Source of the DNA: Actinospica acidithermotolerans
GTDB lineage: Bacteria > Actinomycetota > Actinomycetes > Streptomycetales > Catenulisporaceae
Assembly: GCF_018139625.1 (NCBI RefSeq)
Contig: NZ_JAGSOH010000004.1
Location: 98,318-162,317 of the forward strand
Length of the DNA: 64,000 nucleotides
Reading direction: 5' to 3'
The translations under genes were made by a program, and so were the position numbers. The notes below the pieces were generated by a model. It was given only the letters and a program-made list of their open reading frames with translations, did not search any database and was not told the DNA's origin. Shown piece after piece: positions 27,048 to 35,775 of the stretch; positions within the stretch are counted from its first letter, which is position 1, and each line of letters begins with the position of its first letter.

Positions 27048-28453
27048 CCACCACTCACGACGAGCTCGCCGGCCTCGGCAACTACGAGTTCGGCTGGGCC
27101 GACCCGGACGTCGCCGGAGCCACCGCGAAGCGCGGCCTGAACGAGGACGTGGTCCGGGAGATCTCCGCGCTCAAGAACGAGCCGCAGTGGATGCTCGACT
27201 TCCGGCTCAAGGCGCTGCGGCTGTTCGAGCGCAAGCCCATGCCGAACTGGGGCGCGGACCTGTCGGGCATCGACTTCGACAACATCAAGTACTTCGTGCG
27301 CGCCACCGACAAGCAGGTCACCTCCTGGGACGACCTGCCCGTCGACATCAAGAACACCTACGACAAGCTGGGCATCCCGGAGGCCGAGAAGCAGCGGCTG
27401 CTGGCCGGCGTCGCGGCCCAGTACGAGTCGGAGACCGTCTACCACTCCATCAACGAGGACCTCGAGCGCCAGGGCGTGATCTTCCTGGACACCGACACCG
27501 CGCTGAAGGAGCACGAGGACCTGTTCCGCGAGCACTTCGCCAGCGTCATCCCGTCCGGCGACAACAAGTTCGCCGCGCTCAACTCGGCGGTGTGGTCCGG
27601 CGGCTCGTTCATCTACGTGCCGAAGGGCGTGCACGTGGAGATCCCGCTGCAGGCCTACTTCCGGATCAACACCGAGAACATGGGCCAGTTCGAGCGGACG
27701 CTGATCATCGCGGACGAGGGCTCGTACGTGCACTACCTCGAGGGCTGCACCGCGCCGATCTACAGCTCGGACTCGCTGCACTCGGCCGTCGTCGAGATCA
27801 TCGTGAAGAAGGGCGCCCGCGCCCGCTACACCACGATCCAGAACTGGTCGAACAACGTCTACAACCTGGTCACCAAGCGCGCCGCGGCGCACGAGGGCGC
27901 GACCATGGAGTGGATCGACGGCAACCTCGGCTCCAAGGTCACCATGAAGTACCCGGCGGTCTGGCTGCTCGGCGAGCACGCCAAGGGCGAGACGCTCTCG
28001 ATCGCGTTCGCCGGCCCCGGCCAGCACCAGGACGCGGGCTCCAAGATGGTGCACGCCGCGCCGAACACCTCCTCGACGATCATCTCCAAGTCGGTGGCGC
28101 GCGGCGGCGGCCGCACCTCCTACCGCGGCCTGGTGCAGATCCAGGACGGCGCGCACAAGTCGAAGTCGAACGTGAAGTGCGACGCGCTGCTGGTGGACAC
28201 GATCTCCCGGTCGGACACCTACCCGTACGTGGACGTGCGCGAGGACGACGTGACCATGGGCCACGAGGCCACCGTCTCCAAGGTCTCCGAGGACCAGCTG
28301 TTCTACCTGATGAGCCGCGGGCTCACCGAGGACGAGGCCATGGCGATGATCGTGCGCGGCTTCGTCGAGCCGATCGCCAAGGAGCTGCCGATGGAGTACG
28401 CGCTCGAACTCAACCGGCTGATCGAGCTGCAGATGGAGGGCGCGGTCGGCTGA
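27044..28453 (+). CDS. sufB: Fe-S cluster scaffold protein SufB
   Basis: 469-residue core scaffold of the SufBCD complex, on which new iron-sulfur clusters are built. ATG 27044 overlaps the sufR stop and follows AGAAGGAGA, a strong ribosome site. Family motifs include [75 protein letters not shown]-type [24 protein letters not shown] (conserved Cys) and [17 protein letters not shown]. The C-terminal [47 protein letters not shown] is shared with SufD. Complete and unremarkable. Confidence 0.97.
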   Translation: MTTTHDELAGLGNYEFGWADPDVAGATAKRGLNEDVVREISALKNEPQWMLDFRLKALRLFERKPMPNWGADLSGIDFDNIKYFVRATDKQVTSWDDLPVDIKNTYDKLGIPEAEKQRLLAGVAAQYESETVYHSINEDLERQGVIFLDTDTALKEHEDLFREHFASVIPSGDNKFAALNSAVWSGGSFIYVPKGVHVEIPLQAYFRINTENMGQFERTLIIADEGSYVHYLEGCTAPIYSSDSLHSAVVEIIVKKGARARYTTIQNWSNNVYNLVTKRAAAHEGATMEWIDGNLGSKVTMKYPAVWLLGEHAKGETLSIAFAGPGQHQDAGSKMVHAAPNTSSTIISKSVARGGGRTSYRGLVQIQDGAHKSKSNVKCDALLVDTISRSDTYPYVDVREDDVTMGHEATVSKVSEDQLFYLMSRGLTEDEAMAMIVRGFVEPIAKELPMEYALELNRLIELQMEGAVG

Positions 28454-28499
28454 CCCGCCGCACGCCCCCTCACCCGTCCTCCCGTCAGAAAGATCACTG

Positions 28500-29744
28500 A
28501 TGTCGTCACAGCCTGAGCAGACCAAGGGCTCGAGCACCGCGGCGGCCGTGTCCGTCGCGCAGCCGGGCAGCGGAGCGCCGCTGGCCGGTCCCGGCACCGG
28601 GCGCACCCACTCCGAGGTGCTCGCCTCCCGCGGCGAGCGGCCCACCTCCTACGACCCGGCCGACTTCGCGCCGCTCACCGGGCGCGAGGAGGACTGGCGC
28701 TTCACCCCGCTCAAGCGGCTGGCGAAGCTGCATGAGGCCGACGGGGACGGCGGCGCGCCGGCGGACGGCAGCGACAAGATCGCGCTGCACCTGCCCGAGG
28801 GCGCCACGGCCGTGCTGGTCGGCCAGGACGATCCCCGGGTGCGCAAGGCGGGCGCCCCCATCGACCGCACCGCGGCGCTGGCCTTCGCCGCCGTCAAGGA
28901 CGTCACCGTCGTCACCGTGACGAAGGAGGCCGTGCTCACCGAGCCGGTGCGCCTCGAGGTCAACGCCGAGGGCGGCACCGCGTACGCGCACGTCGTGTTC
29001 GACGTGAAGCCGTTCGCCGAGGCCGTCATCGTGCTCGACCACAAGGGCACCGGCGCGCGCTCGGCGAACGTGGACCTGATCGTCGGCGACAGCGCGAAGG
29101 TCACGTTCGTCTCCGTGCAGGACTGGGACCGCGACGCGGTGCACCTGGCGCAGCAGAACATCCTCGTCGGCCGGGACGCCACCGTGAAGTCGGTGAACGT
29201 CACCTTCGGCGGCGACCTGGTCCGGATCACCCCGAACGTGCGCTACACCGCGCCCGGCGGCGACGCCGAGCTGCTCGGCCTCTACTTCGCGGACGACGGC
29301 CAGCACCTCGAGCACCGGCTGTTCGTGGACCACTCGGTGACCAACTGCCGTTCGCACGTGACCTACAAGGGCGCGCTGCAGGGCGCCGACGCGCACACCG
29401 TCTGGGTCGGCGACGTGCTGATCCGCGCGGCCGCCGAGGCCACCGACACCTACGAGCTCAACCGCAACCTGCTGCTGACCGACGGCGCCCGCGCCGACTC
29501 GGTGCCGAACCTGGAGATCGAGACGGGCGAGATCGTCGGCGCCGGGCACGCCTCGGCGACCGGCCGCTTCGACGACGAGCAGCTGTTCTACCTCCAGGCC
29601 CGCGGCATCCCGGAGGCCGAGGCGCGCCGCCTGGTCGTGCGCGGCTTCTTCGCCGACGTGGTGCGGCAGATCGGCATCCCGGAGCTCGAAGAGCAGCTGA
29701 TGGCGAAGGTCGAGCAGGAGCTTGCGCAGGAGCTGGACCGATGA
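28500..29744 (+). CDS. sufD: Fe-S cluster assembly protein SufD
   Basis: 414-residue paralogue of SufB that completes the SufBC2D complex. N-terminal EDWRFTPLKRL is a SufD mark; the beta-helix core contains VFVDHSVTNCRSHVTYKGALQGADAHTVWVGDVLIRAAAEATDTYELNRNLLLTDGARADSVPNLEIETGEIVGAGHASATGRFDDEQLFYLQARGIPEAEARRLVVRGFF in segments, the shared SufB/D C-terminus. It starts at ATG 28500. The stop overlaps the start of a Rieske-type ferredoxin gene (ATGA). Confidence 0.96.
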   Translation: MSSQPEQTKGSSTAAAVSVAQPGSGAPLAGPGTGRTHSEVLASRGERPTSYDPADFAPLTGREEDWRFTPLKRLAKLHEADGDGGAPADGSDKIALHLPEGATAVLVGQDDPRVRKAGAPIDRTAALAFAAVKDVTVVTVTKEAVLTEPVRLEVNAEGGTAYAHVVFDVKPFAEAVIVLDHKGTGARSANVDLIVGDSAKVTFVSVQDWDRDAVHLAQQNILVGRDATVKSVNVTFGGDLVRITPNVRYTAPGGDAELLGLYFADDGQHLEHRLFVDHSVTNCRSHVTYKGALQGADAHTVWVGDVLIRAAAEATDTYELNRNLLLTDGARADSVPNLEIETGEIVGAGHASATGRFDDEQLFYLQARGIPEAEARRLVVRGFFADVVRQIGIPELEEQLMAKVEQELAQELDR

Positions 29745-30079
29745 GCCGTCACGTCGAGCCCGAGTGGGAGGCCGTCGGCAGCGTCGCGGACTTCGAGCCG
29801 GACCGGCCGGAGCGCTGCGAGGTGGGCGACGTCGCGGTCATGGTCGTGCGCACCTCCGACGACAGGGTCCACGCGCTGTTCGACACCTGCTCGCACGCCG
29901 AGGTCCCGCTCTCCGAGGGAGAGATCGTCGACGGCGAGATCGAGTGCTGGCTGCACGGCTCGACCTTCAACCTGACCACCGGAAAGCCGTCCTGCCTGCC
30001 GGCCGTCGACCCCGTCCCCGTATACCCGACCAAGATCGAAGGCGATGTCATCTACGTCGCCACGAATGTGGAGCTGTGA
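29741..30079 (+). CDS. Rieske-type non-haem iron ferredoxin in the suf operon
   Basis: 112-residue small Rieske protein. The [2Fe-2S] motif is C-S-H-A-E (CSHAEVPLSEG, Cys-x-His) and CWLHG (Cys-x-x-His), separated by 18 residues, the C-x-H...C-x2-H pattern. The surrounding fold matches NirD/naphthalene-dioxygenase ferredoxins (DRVHALFDTCSHA ... CWLHGSTFNLTTGKPSCLPA). It overlaps sufD by 4 nt and sufC by 1 nt, so it is firmly part of the operon, as in other actinobacteria. Its job in cluster assembly is presumably electron supply; this is inference. Confidence 0.93.
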   Translation: MSRHVEPEWEAVGSVADFEPDRPERCEVGDVAVMVVRTSDDRVHALFDTCSHAEVPLSEGEIVDGEIECWLHGSTFNLTTGKPSCLPAVDPVPVYPTKIEGDVIYVATNVEL

Positions 30080-30843
30080 TGGCAACTCTGGAAATCCGCG
30101 ACCTGCACGTCTCCGTGGACGCCGAGGGCGCCCAGAAGGAGATCCTCAAGGGCGTCGACCTGACGGTCCGGCAGGGTGAGACGCACGCCATCATGGGCCC
30201 GAACGGCTCCGGCAAGTCCACCCTCGCCTACTCGATCGCCGGCCACCCGAAGTACACGGTGACCAGCGGCCAGGTGCTGCTGGACGGCGAGGACGTGCTC
30301 TCGATGACCGTCGACGAGCGCGCCCGGGCCGGCCTGTTCCTGGCGATGCAGTACCCGGTCGAGGTGCCCGGCGTGTCCGTGGCCAACTTCCTGCGCACCA
30401 GCGCCACCGCGATCCGCGGCGAGGCCCCGAAGCTGCGCACCTGGGTCAAGGAGGTCAACGCCGCCATGACGCAGCTGCAGATGGACCCGGCCTTCGCCGA
30501 GCGCTCGGTCAACGAGGGCTTCTCCGGCGGTGAGAAGAAGCGCCACGAGATCCTGCAGCTCGAACTGCTCAAGCCGAAGATCGCGCTGCTCGACGAGACC
30601 GACTCCGGCCTCGACGTGGACGCGCTGCGCGTCGTGTCCGAGGGCGTCAACCGGGTCCGCGCGACCGGCGAGGTCGGCACCCTGCTGATCACCCACTACA
30701 CCCGGATTCTGAAGTACATCCAGCCGGACTTCGTGCACGTGTTCGCCGCCGGGCGGATCGTCGAGTCGGGCGGCGCCGAGCTCGCGCAGGTGCTGGAGGA
30801 CGAGGGCTACGAGAAGTACACCGGAATCAAGGAAGTAGCCTGA
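30079..30843 (+). CDS. sufC: Fe-S cluster assembly ATPase SufC
   Basis: 254-residue ABC-type ATPase powering the SufBC2D scaffold. Walker A GPNGSGKSTLA near residue 41, the SufC-specific YPVEVPGVSVANFLRT, signature NEGFSGGEKKRHEILQLELLKPKIALLDETDSGLDVDALR, where the Walker B region reads LLDETDSGLD, and the switch His in LLITHYTRIL. ATG 30079 overlaps the stop of the Rieske gene; sufS follows after 1 nt. Confidence 0.97.
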   Translation: MATLEIRDLHVSVDAEGAQKEILKGVDLTVRQGETHAIMGPNGSGKSTLAYSIAGHPKYTVTSGQVLLDGEDVLSMTVDERARAGLFLAMQYPVEVPGVSVANFLRTSATAIRGEAPKLRTWVKEVNAAMTQLQMDPAFAERSVNEGFSGGEKKRHEILQLELLKPKIALLDETDSGLDVDALRVVSEGVNRVRATGEVGTLLITHYTRILKYIQPDFVHVFAAGRIVESGGAELAQVLEDEGYEKYTGIKEVA

Positions 30844-30844
30844 C

Positions 30845-32104
30845 ATGTCGTTGGATGTGGAGCTGATCCGCAAGGACTTCCCGATCCTCGAGCGCAAGGT
30901 CGGCGACGGCAAGGCGCTGGTCTACCTGGACTCGGCCGCCTCCTCGCAGAAGCCGCGCCAGGTCATCGACGCGATGAGCGACTACTACGCGCTGCACCAC
31001 TCGAACGTGCACCGCGGCGTGCACGCGCTGGCCGAGGAGGCCACCGCGCTCTACGAGGGCGCGCGGGACAAGGTCGCCGCCTTCATCAACGCGCCGGACC
31101 GCAACGAGGTGATCTTCACCAAGAACTCCTCGGAGGCGCTCAACCTGGTCGCCAGCGTGCTCGGCTGGGCCGGCGAGCCCTACGGCCTCGGCCCGGGCGA
31201 CCGCGTCGTGATCACGCAGATGGAGCACCACTCCAACATCGTGCCCTGGCAGCTCACCACGCAGCGCTCCGGCGCCGAGCTGGCCTGGCTCAAGCTCACC
31301 GACGACGGACGGCTCGACCTGTCCGACCTCGACGAGCTGATCAACGAGAACACCAAGGTCGTCGCGGTCGTGCACGTGTCGAACATCCTCGGCACGCTCA
31401 ACCCGCTGGACGTCATCGTCCGCCGGGCGCACGACGTCGGCGCGATCGTCGTCGTGGACGCCTCGCAGTCCGCCCCGCACATCCCGCTGGACGTGCAGGC
31501 GCTCGGCGCCGACTTCGTCGCCTTCACCGGCCACAAGATGCTCGGCCCGACCGGCATCGGCGTGCTCTGGGGGCGCGCGGAGCTGCTCAACGAGCTGCCG
31601 CCCTTCCTCGGCGGCGGCGAGATGGTCGGCACGGTCGACATGGAGGGCTCGACCTACGCGCCGATCCCGCACAAGTACGAGGCCGGCACGATGCCGATCG
31701 CCGAGGCCGTGGGCCTCGGCGCGGCCGTGGACTACCTGACCGCGCTCGGCATGGCGAACGTCGCCGAGCACGAGCACGAGATCGTGAGCTACGCGCTGGA
31801 GCGCCTTCAGTCGGTCGAGGGCCTGCGCATCATCGGCCCGCAGACACCTGAGGCGCACGGCGCCGCCATCTCCTTCACGCTGGAAGTGGCCGGTCTCGGC
31901 GAGATCCACCCGCACGACGTGGGCCAGGTGCTCGACGAGCAGGGCATCGCCGTGCGCGTCGGCCAGCACTGCGCCCGGCCGGTCTGCGTGCGCTACGGAA
32001 TTCCGGCGACGACGCGAGCGTCTTTCTCGGTGTACACGACGAAGGCGGAGATCGACGCACTCGTCGAGGGCCTCGAGTATGTCAAGCGCTTCTTCGGGGC
32101 CTGA
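30845..32104 (+). CDS. sufS: cysteine desulfurase SufS
   Basis: 419-residue PLP enzyme taking sulfur from cysteine for cluster assembly. Motifs: YLDSAASSQKPRQVIDAM, HHSNVHRGVHALAEEAT, TQMEHHSNIVPWQ, VVDASQSAPHIPLDVQALGADFVAFTGHKMLGPTGIGVLWG with the PLP lysine in GHKM, and the C-terminal RVGQHCARPVCVRYG with the persulfide Cys. This is the group II type that works with SufU, encoded next. 26 nt separate it from sufU. Confidence 0.97.
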   Translation: MSLDVELIRKDFPILERKVGDGKALVYLDSAASSQKPRQVIDAMSDYYALHHSNVHRGVHALAEEATALYEGARDKVAAFINAPDRNEVIFTKNSSEALNLVASVLGWAGEPYGLGPGDRVVITQMEHHSNIVPWQLTTQRSGAELAWLKLTDDGRLDLSDLDELINENTKVVAVVHVSNILGTLNPLDVIVRRAHDVGAIVVVDASQSAPHIPLDVQALGADFVAFTGHKMLGPTGIGVLWGRAELLNELPPFLGGGEMVGTVDMEGSTYAPIPHKYEAGTMPIAEAVGLGAAVDYLTALGMANVAEHEHEIVSYALERLQSVEGLRIIGPQTPEAHGAAISFTLEVAGLGEIHPHDVGQVLDEQGIAVRVGQHCARPVCVRYGIPATTRASFSVYTTKAEIDALVEGLEYVKRFFGA

Positions 32105-32130
32105 GGGACGAGCGAGAGGGGAGATCGACC

Positions 32131-32607
32131 ATGAAGTTGGACTCCATGTACCAGGAGATCATCCTGGACCACTACCGCAACCCGCACCACAAGGGTCTGC
32201 GCGACGCCTACGGCGCCGAGGTGCACCACATCAATCCGACCTGCGGCGACGAGGTCACCCTGCGGGTGCACCTGACCGACCCGCAGCGCGGCGAGGACGC
32301 CCTGGTCCGGGATGTGTCCTACGAGTCGGCCGGCTGCTCGATCTCCCAGGCCTCGGCCTCGGTGATGTCCGACCTGGTGATCGGCAAGAGCGTCGCCGAG
32401 GCGCTGAAGGTGGGCGACGCCTTCCTGGAGCTGATGCAGTCCAAGGGCGAGGCCGAGGGCGACGAGGACGTGCTGGAGGACGCCGTGGCGTTCGCCGGCG
32501 TCTCGAAGTTCCCGGCGCGGGTGAAGTGCGCGCTGCTGTCCTGGATGGCGTTCAAGGACGCCGCGGCCCAGGCGCTCGCGACCACGACGAAGGAGACGGA
32601 ACAGTGA
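32131..32607 (+). CDS. sufU: sulfur-transfer protein SufU
   Basis: 158-residue zinc-containing sulfur acceptor that takes the persulfide from SufS. ATG 32131 is preceded by GAGAGGGGAGA. The zinc/Cys ligands sit in HINPTCGDEVTL (Cys, Asp), SAGCSISQASASVMSDL and RVKCALLSW, the standard SufU arrangement; N-terminal YQEIILDHYRNPHHKGL is also diagnostic. The insertion GEAEGDEDVLEDAVAFAGVSKFPAR is typical of SufU rather than IscU. The stop overlaps the next start (GTGA). Confidence 0.96.
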   Translation: MKLDSMYQEIILDHYRNPHHKGLRDAYGAEVHHINPTCGDEVTLRVHLTDPQRGEDALVRDVSYESAGCSISQASASVMSDLVIGKSVAEALKVGDAFLELMQSKGEAEGDEDVLEDAVAFAGVSKFPARVKCALLSWMAFKDAAAQALATTTKETEQ

Positions 32608-32936
32608 GCGAGCAGACAACCGGCGGCGTGGCCGCGCTGGACGATGTCGAGGAGGCGCTGCGCGACGTCGTGGACCCCGAGCTCGGCATCAACGTGGTCG
32701 ACCTCGGCCTGATCTACGGCCTGACCGTGGACGAGTCGAACGTGGCGATCATCGACATGACGCTGACCTCGGCCGCGTGCCCGCTGCAGGACGTGATCGA
32801 GGACCAGATCCGCACCGCGACCTCGAGCCTGGTCAGCGACTTCCGGGTGAACTGGGTCTGGATGCCGCCGTGGGGGCCGGACAAGATCACCGACGACGGC
32901 CGCGATCAGTTACGAGCCCTCGGCTTCAACGTCTGA
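32604..32936 (+). CDS. metal-sulfur cluster assembly factor (SufT-like, MIP18/DUF59 family)
   Basis: 110 residues. It has the DUF59 core: VEEALRDVVDPELGINVVDLGLIYGL, TLTSAACPLQDVIEDQI with the conserved Cys, and a C-terminal VNWVWMPPWGPDKITDDGRDQLRALGF. SufT-type proteins help deliver clusters to target enzymes. GTG 32604 overlaps sufU. Last gene of the suf operon, followed by a hairpin. Confidence 0.93.
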   Translation: MSEQTTGGVAALDDVEEALRDVVDPELGINVVDLGLIYGLTVDESNVAIIDMTLTSAACPLQDVIEDQIRTATSSLVSDFRVNWVWMPPWGPDKITDDGRDQLRALGFNV

Positions 32937-32951
32937 GAAGCTAACGAAATG

Positions 32952-32979
32952 AGCCCCGGCCGCTGATGCGCCGGAGGCT
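32952..32979 (+). terminator. hairpin terminator of the suf operon
   Basis: AGCCCCGGC pairs with GCCGGAGGCT (one bulge) around a 9-nt loop, 16 nt after the last suf stop, followed by GACAAAAAG. Its left arm is part of a sequence that also occurs at the IS30 end 100 nt away. Confidence 0.55.
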
Positions 32980-33051
32980 GACAAAAAGAGCTACCCGTGC
33001 CGCCTCGGTGGGTGAGCGGGTTCTCCGGGCTGCCTTGATCGATACTCACGA

Positions 33052-34562
33052 AATGAGCCCCCGGCGCCGGGCGGAATCCAGGGGTCCTCGCAACACCTGA
33101 TGGTCTATGTGGCCTTCAGTAGATCACGCAGGCGCTCGGCTGGGGTATCCCAGCCGAGCGTTTTGCGTGGTCTGCCGTTGAGTTCCTGGGCGACGTGTTC
33201 GAGGTCTTCGGGACCGTGGACGGACAGGTCGGTGCCCTTGGGGAAGTACTGGCGCAGCAGCCCGTTGGTGTTCTCGTTCGAGCCGCGCTGCCAGGGGCTG
33301 TGCGGGTCGCAGAAGTACACCGGCACGTCGGTGGCGACCGAGAACTGCTTGTGGGCGGCCATCTCACAGCCCTGGTCCCAGGTCAGCGAGCCGCGCAGGT
33401 GCGCCGGGAGGGTCCCAATCAGCGACACGAGCACATCGCGGACCTCCTCGGCGGTATGGCCGCCGGGCAGGTGTCCGAGCAGCACGTACCGCGTGGTGCG
33501 CTCGACCAGGGTCACGATCGCCGACTCGCTGCGGGTGCCGACGACCAGGTCGCCTTCCCAGTGGCCGGGCACGGCCCGGTCCTCGACCTGCGCGGGCCGC
33601 TCGGAGATCATCACCATCGGGTCGGTGAACCGCGGCGTGCGCTGGTCGGGCCGCTGGCGCGGCTTGCGGCGGGTACGGCCGGTGCGCAGCGCCGCGACGA
33701 CCTCGCGCCGCAGACCGCCGCGGGCCTGGACGTAGATCGCCTGGTAGATCGTCTCAGGGCTCACCCGCATACCCTCGTCGTCGGGAAACTCCTTCACCAA
33801 AGCGTGGCAGATCTGCTCCGGCGACCAGCACACGGCGAGCTTCTCGGTGACGAACCGGCGCAGCCGGCCGTCGACGGCGAGCTTGGCGTCCTTGGGCCGG
33901 GCGCGGCCGGTGGCCCACGACCGCTGCGCCGCATACGGGCGGTAGACGCCGTCCGCCGACCGCTTGTCCAGCTCACGCTTGATCGTCGAGGCCGGCCGGC
34001 CCAGCTGCCGGCCGATCTCCCGCAACGACACGTTCCGACCGTGCAGGTCTGCGATGGTCTCCCGCTCGGCCAGCGTGAGGAACCGCGGATGCAGCTGCGC
34101 CTCCAACACGGCCATCGACGGCTCCCGCCGCCCGTCAACATGGGTGGTCACACCCGTTTTGTAGTCCACCCGGCGCCCGTCGGGGTGCAGGCGCGAGTCG
34201 CCGATCTTACGGATGCCCTTGTCCCAGTCCCGGGCCGTGCGCTCATTGACACCGACCCGTACCGCGGCATCGCGCCGCCGCACCCCCGAGGCACGCAGCC
34301 GGTCGTACTCCGCACGCCCCGGATGCCCATCCCCGCCGGGTTTGCCACGCCCGCGCACACCCGCCTTCCGAGCCCACCCGTAGGCCGTGTTCCGATTCAC
34401 CCCGACCGCACGTGCCGCCGCCGACACGCTGCCGCCTTCACGATCCAGCGCCTGGAAGAACCGAGCCCTCAACTCCTGAGAAACCACGATCCCCGCAACT
34501 CCCTGAACTCCAGGGTGTTGCGGGGATCGCTAGAACCCGCCCCGCCGCGCCGGGGGCTCATT
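33052..34562. mobile_element. IS30-family insertion sequence, about 1.5 kb
   Basis: The ends carry matching inverted repeats. The left starts AATGAGCCCCCGGCGC at 33052, and the complement of the right end at 34562 begins with the same 16 bases. A further shared inner block around CGCAACACC(C)TG lies some 37-50 nt inside each end. The element contains one transposase gene reading leftward. No target duplication is visible at the deduced ends. A near-copy of the left terminus occurs at 32944. The transposase frame is intact, so the element may be recent or active. Confidence 0.85.
33105..34487 (-). CDS. IS30-family transposase
   Basis: 460 residues. N-terminal HTH segments (FFQALDREGGSVSAAARAVGVNRNTAYGWARKAGV and RLRASGVRRRDAAVRVGVNERTARDWDKG) are followed by the IS30 HTH (TLAERETIADLHGRNVSLREIGRQLGRPASTIKREL). 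The DDE integrase core has PGHWEGDLVVG, then LTWDQGCEMAAHKQFSVATDVPVYFCDPHSPWQRGSNENTNGLLRQYFPKGTDLS in segments, with Asp, Asp and Glu, and a C-terminal LNGRPRKTLGWDTPAERL. Full length with an intact triad. ORF reads against the suf operon. Confidence 0.95.
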   Translation of the reverse strand: MVSQELRARFFQALDREGGSVSAAARAVGVNRNTAYGWARKAGVRGRGKPGGDGHPGRAEYDRLRASGVRRRDAAVRVGVNERTARDWDKGIRKIGDSRLHPDGRRVDYKTGVTTHVDGRREPSMAVLEAQLHPRFLTLAERETIADLHGRNVSLREIGRQLGRPASTIKRELDKRSADGVYRPYAAQRSWATGRARPKDAKLAVDGRLRRFVTEKLAVCWSPEQICHALVKEFPDDEGMRVSPETIYQAIYVQARGGLRREVVAALRTGRTRRKPRQRPDQRTPRFTDPMVMISERPAQVEDRAVPGHWEGDLVVGTRSESAIVTLVERTTRYVLLGHLPGGHTAEEVRDVLVSLIGTLPAHLRGSLTWDQGCEMAAHKQFSVATDVPVYFCDPHSPWQRGSNENTNGLLRQYFPKGTDLSVHGPEDLEHVAQELNGRPRKTLGWDTPAERLRDLLKAT

Positions 34563-34710
34563 GCTTGACGTGCCGGCGGATCAGATGCGCGCAATGGACT
34601 GGATCGCCTGCGTGCAACGGAGGTGCAACCGCGTCGGGACGTGAGCCGCTCGTCGGGTGGAGGTGCAAGCACGTCCGGGGCGTGGACCTGCTCGTCGAAT
34701 GGTTGCATCC
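34563..34710. repeat. two imperfect 40-bp tandem repeats beside the IS30 right end
   Basis: Two adjacent copies, 34619-34658 and 34659-34699, share GGAGGTGCAA, then CGTC, GGG-CGTG and GCTCGTCG at matching places. A complementary GGTTGCATCC follows at 34701-34710, running up to the downstream minus-strand stop. The 148-nt stretch has no credible gene. Confidence 0.6.
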
Positions 34711-35775
34711 TTAGGCTGCTGCCTGGATCATCAGCGTTGCTCGGGTGGCGGCGGCGAGTGCTTCCTTGTCCGCGGTGCGCTCGAAGGAGTCGAGGGCCGC
34801 GTCGGCGAACTTCACCGCGTGCTCGTCGCGGTGGCGGACGGCGCGGTCGAAGGTCTCCTGCGCGTTCCCGGTCTGCGCGATCGCGGCGGCCACGTCTGCG
34901 GCCGGCGCCTCGGTGTTGCGGTATGCGGCGGTCACGGCGGCGGTCGCCAGCCAGGCGGCGTCGAGCGAGGGGATCCACAGCCGCTTCGGCAGCGCGGGGA
35001 GGGTGCGGAGCACGGCGTTCGGGGCGGTCGAGGCGTGCACGAGCATGACCGGGTTGCCCTGTCCGCGCCGCAGATAGTCGCGCACGGCGGCGTCCGCGAC
35101 AGCCGCGAGCAGGTCGGCCGCCTGCTCGGGCGTCCCGGGAGTGCGCAGGGCCTCGAACGCGGCGGACCAGCCGGGCGTCTCGCCGAGCTGGCTCATCCGG
35201 TAGCCGATGCTGATCGACTGGTTCGCCACGCTCGGCACCGCCGCCAGTGCCGACGCGGCCGCCGCGTCGCCCGAGCGCGGGGGAGTGGCGACCTCCAGCG
35301 GCTTGGCCAGCGCGGCCCAGTAGCCGAGCGCGTGGGCGAACTCCTCGAGCCGTGGACCTGCGCTGATCTCCTGCGACGGCTCCTCGGCCAGGAGCGCGCG
35401 GACGCAGTGCCCGACCCGGATCACGCCGTGCGTCGCGCCGCCGACGATGCCCGGCAGCAGCCGAGGCCACCACTCGGCGAGCAGGTCACGCCACGGACGC
35501 AGCCGCACTTCGCGCTGCATATAGGCGATCCAGTCCATCGCGCGCTTCCGATCGCCCAGCGCCTCGCGCCAGTTCTCGCCGGTCACCGGGTTCAGGCCGC
35601 GCGGCGGCTCGTCCAGGCGCGCGCCGTACCAGTCGATCCACGCGTGCACCTCGCGCTCGTGGCCGTGCCGGACCATCGCCTCGACGGCCATGGGCCCGTG
35701 GTTGCTCAGGGCGCCGTCGAACTCGGGACCGGTCGCGTGGAAGCGCTGATAGGCCTCTTCGAGGATTCCGGACAT
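34711..35775 (-). CDS. questin oxidase-like protein (DUF4243)
   Basis: 354 residues, mainly helical, cytoplasmic. The N-terminus (LEEAYQRFHATGPEFDGALSNHGPMAVEAMVRHGHEREVHAWIDWYGARLDEPPRG) with its NHGPMA motif and the regular HGVIRVGHCVRALLAEE segment match the questin oxidase-like family. Fungal members perform Baeyer-Villiger-type ring opening of anthraquinones; bacterial substrates are unknown. ATG 35775 has AAGGAAGGCGG at good spacing. The first 70 nt overlap the end of the EamA exporter gene in another frame, so the two are co-expressed. Confidence 0.82.
   Translation of the reverse strand: MSGILEEAYQRFHATGPEFDGALSNHGPMAVEAMVRHGHEREVHAWIDWYGARLDEPPRGLNPVTGENWREALGDRKRAMDWIAYMQREVRLRPWRDLLAEWWPRLLPGIVGGATHGVIRVGHCVRALLAEEPSQEISAGPRLEEFAHALGYWAALAKPLEVATPPRSGDAAAASALAAVPSVANQSISIGYRMSQLGETPGWSAAFEALRTPGTPEQAADLLAAVADAAVRDYLRRGQGNPVMLVHASTAPNAVLRTLPALPKRLWIPSLDAAWLATAAVTAAYRNTEAPAADVAAAIAQTGNAQETFDRAVRHRDEHAVKFADAALDSFERTADKEALAAATRATLMIQAAA

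Noticed and set aside
33046..34566. Target-site duplication of the IS30 element
   Set aside because: Flanks CGA (left) and GCT (right) do not match for any nearby choice of ends.
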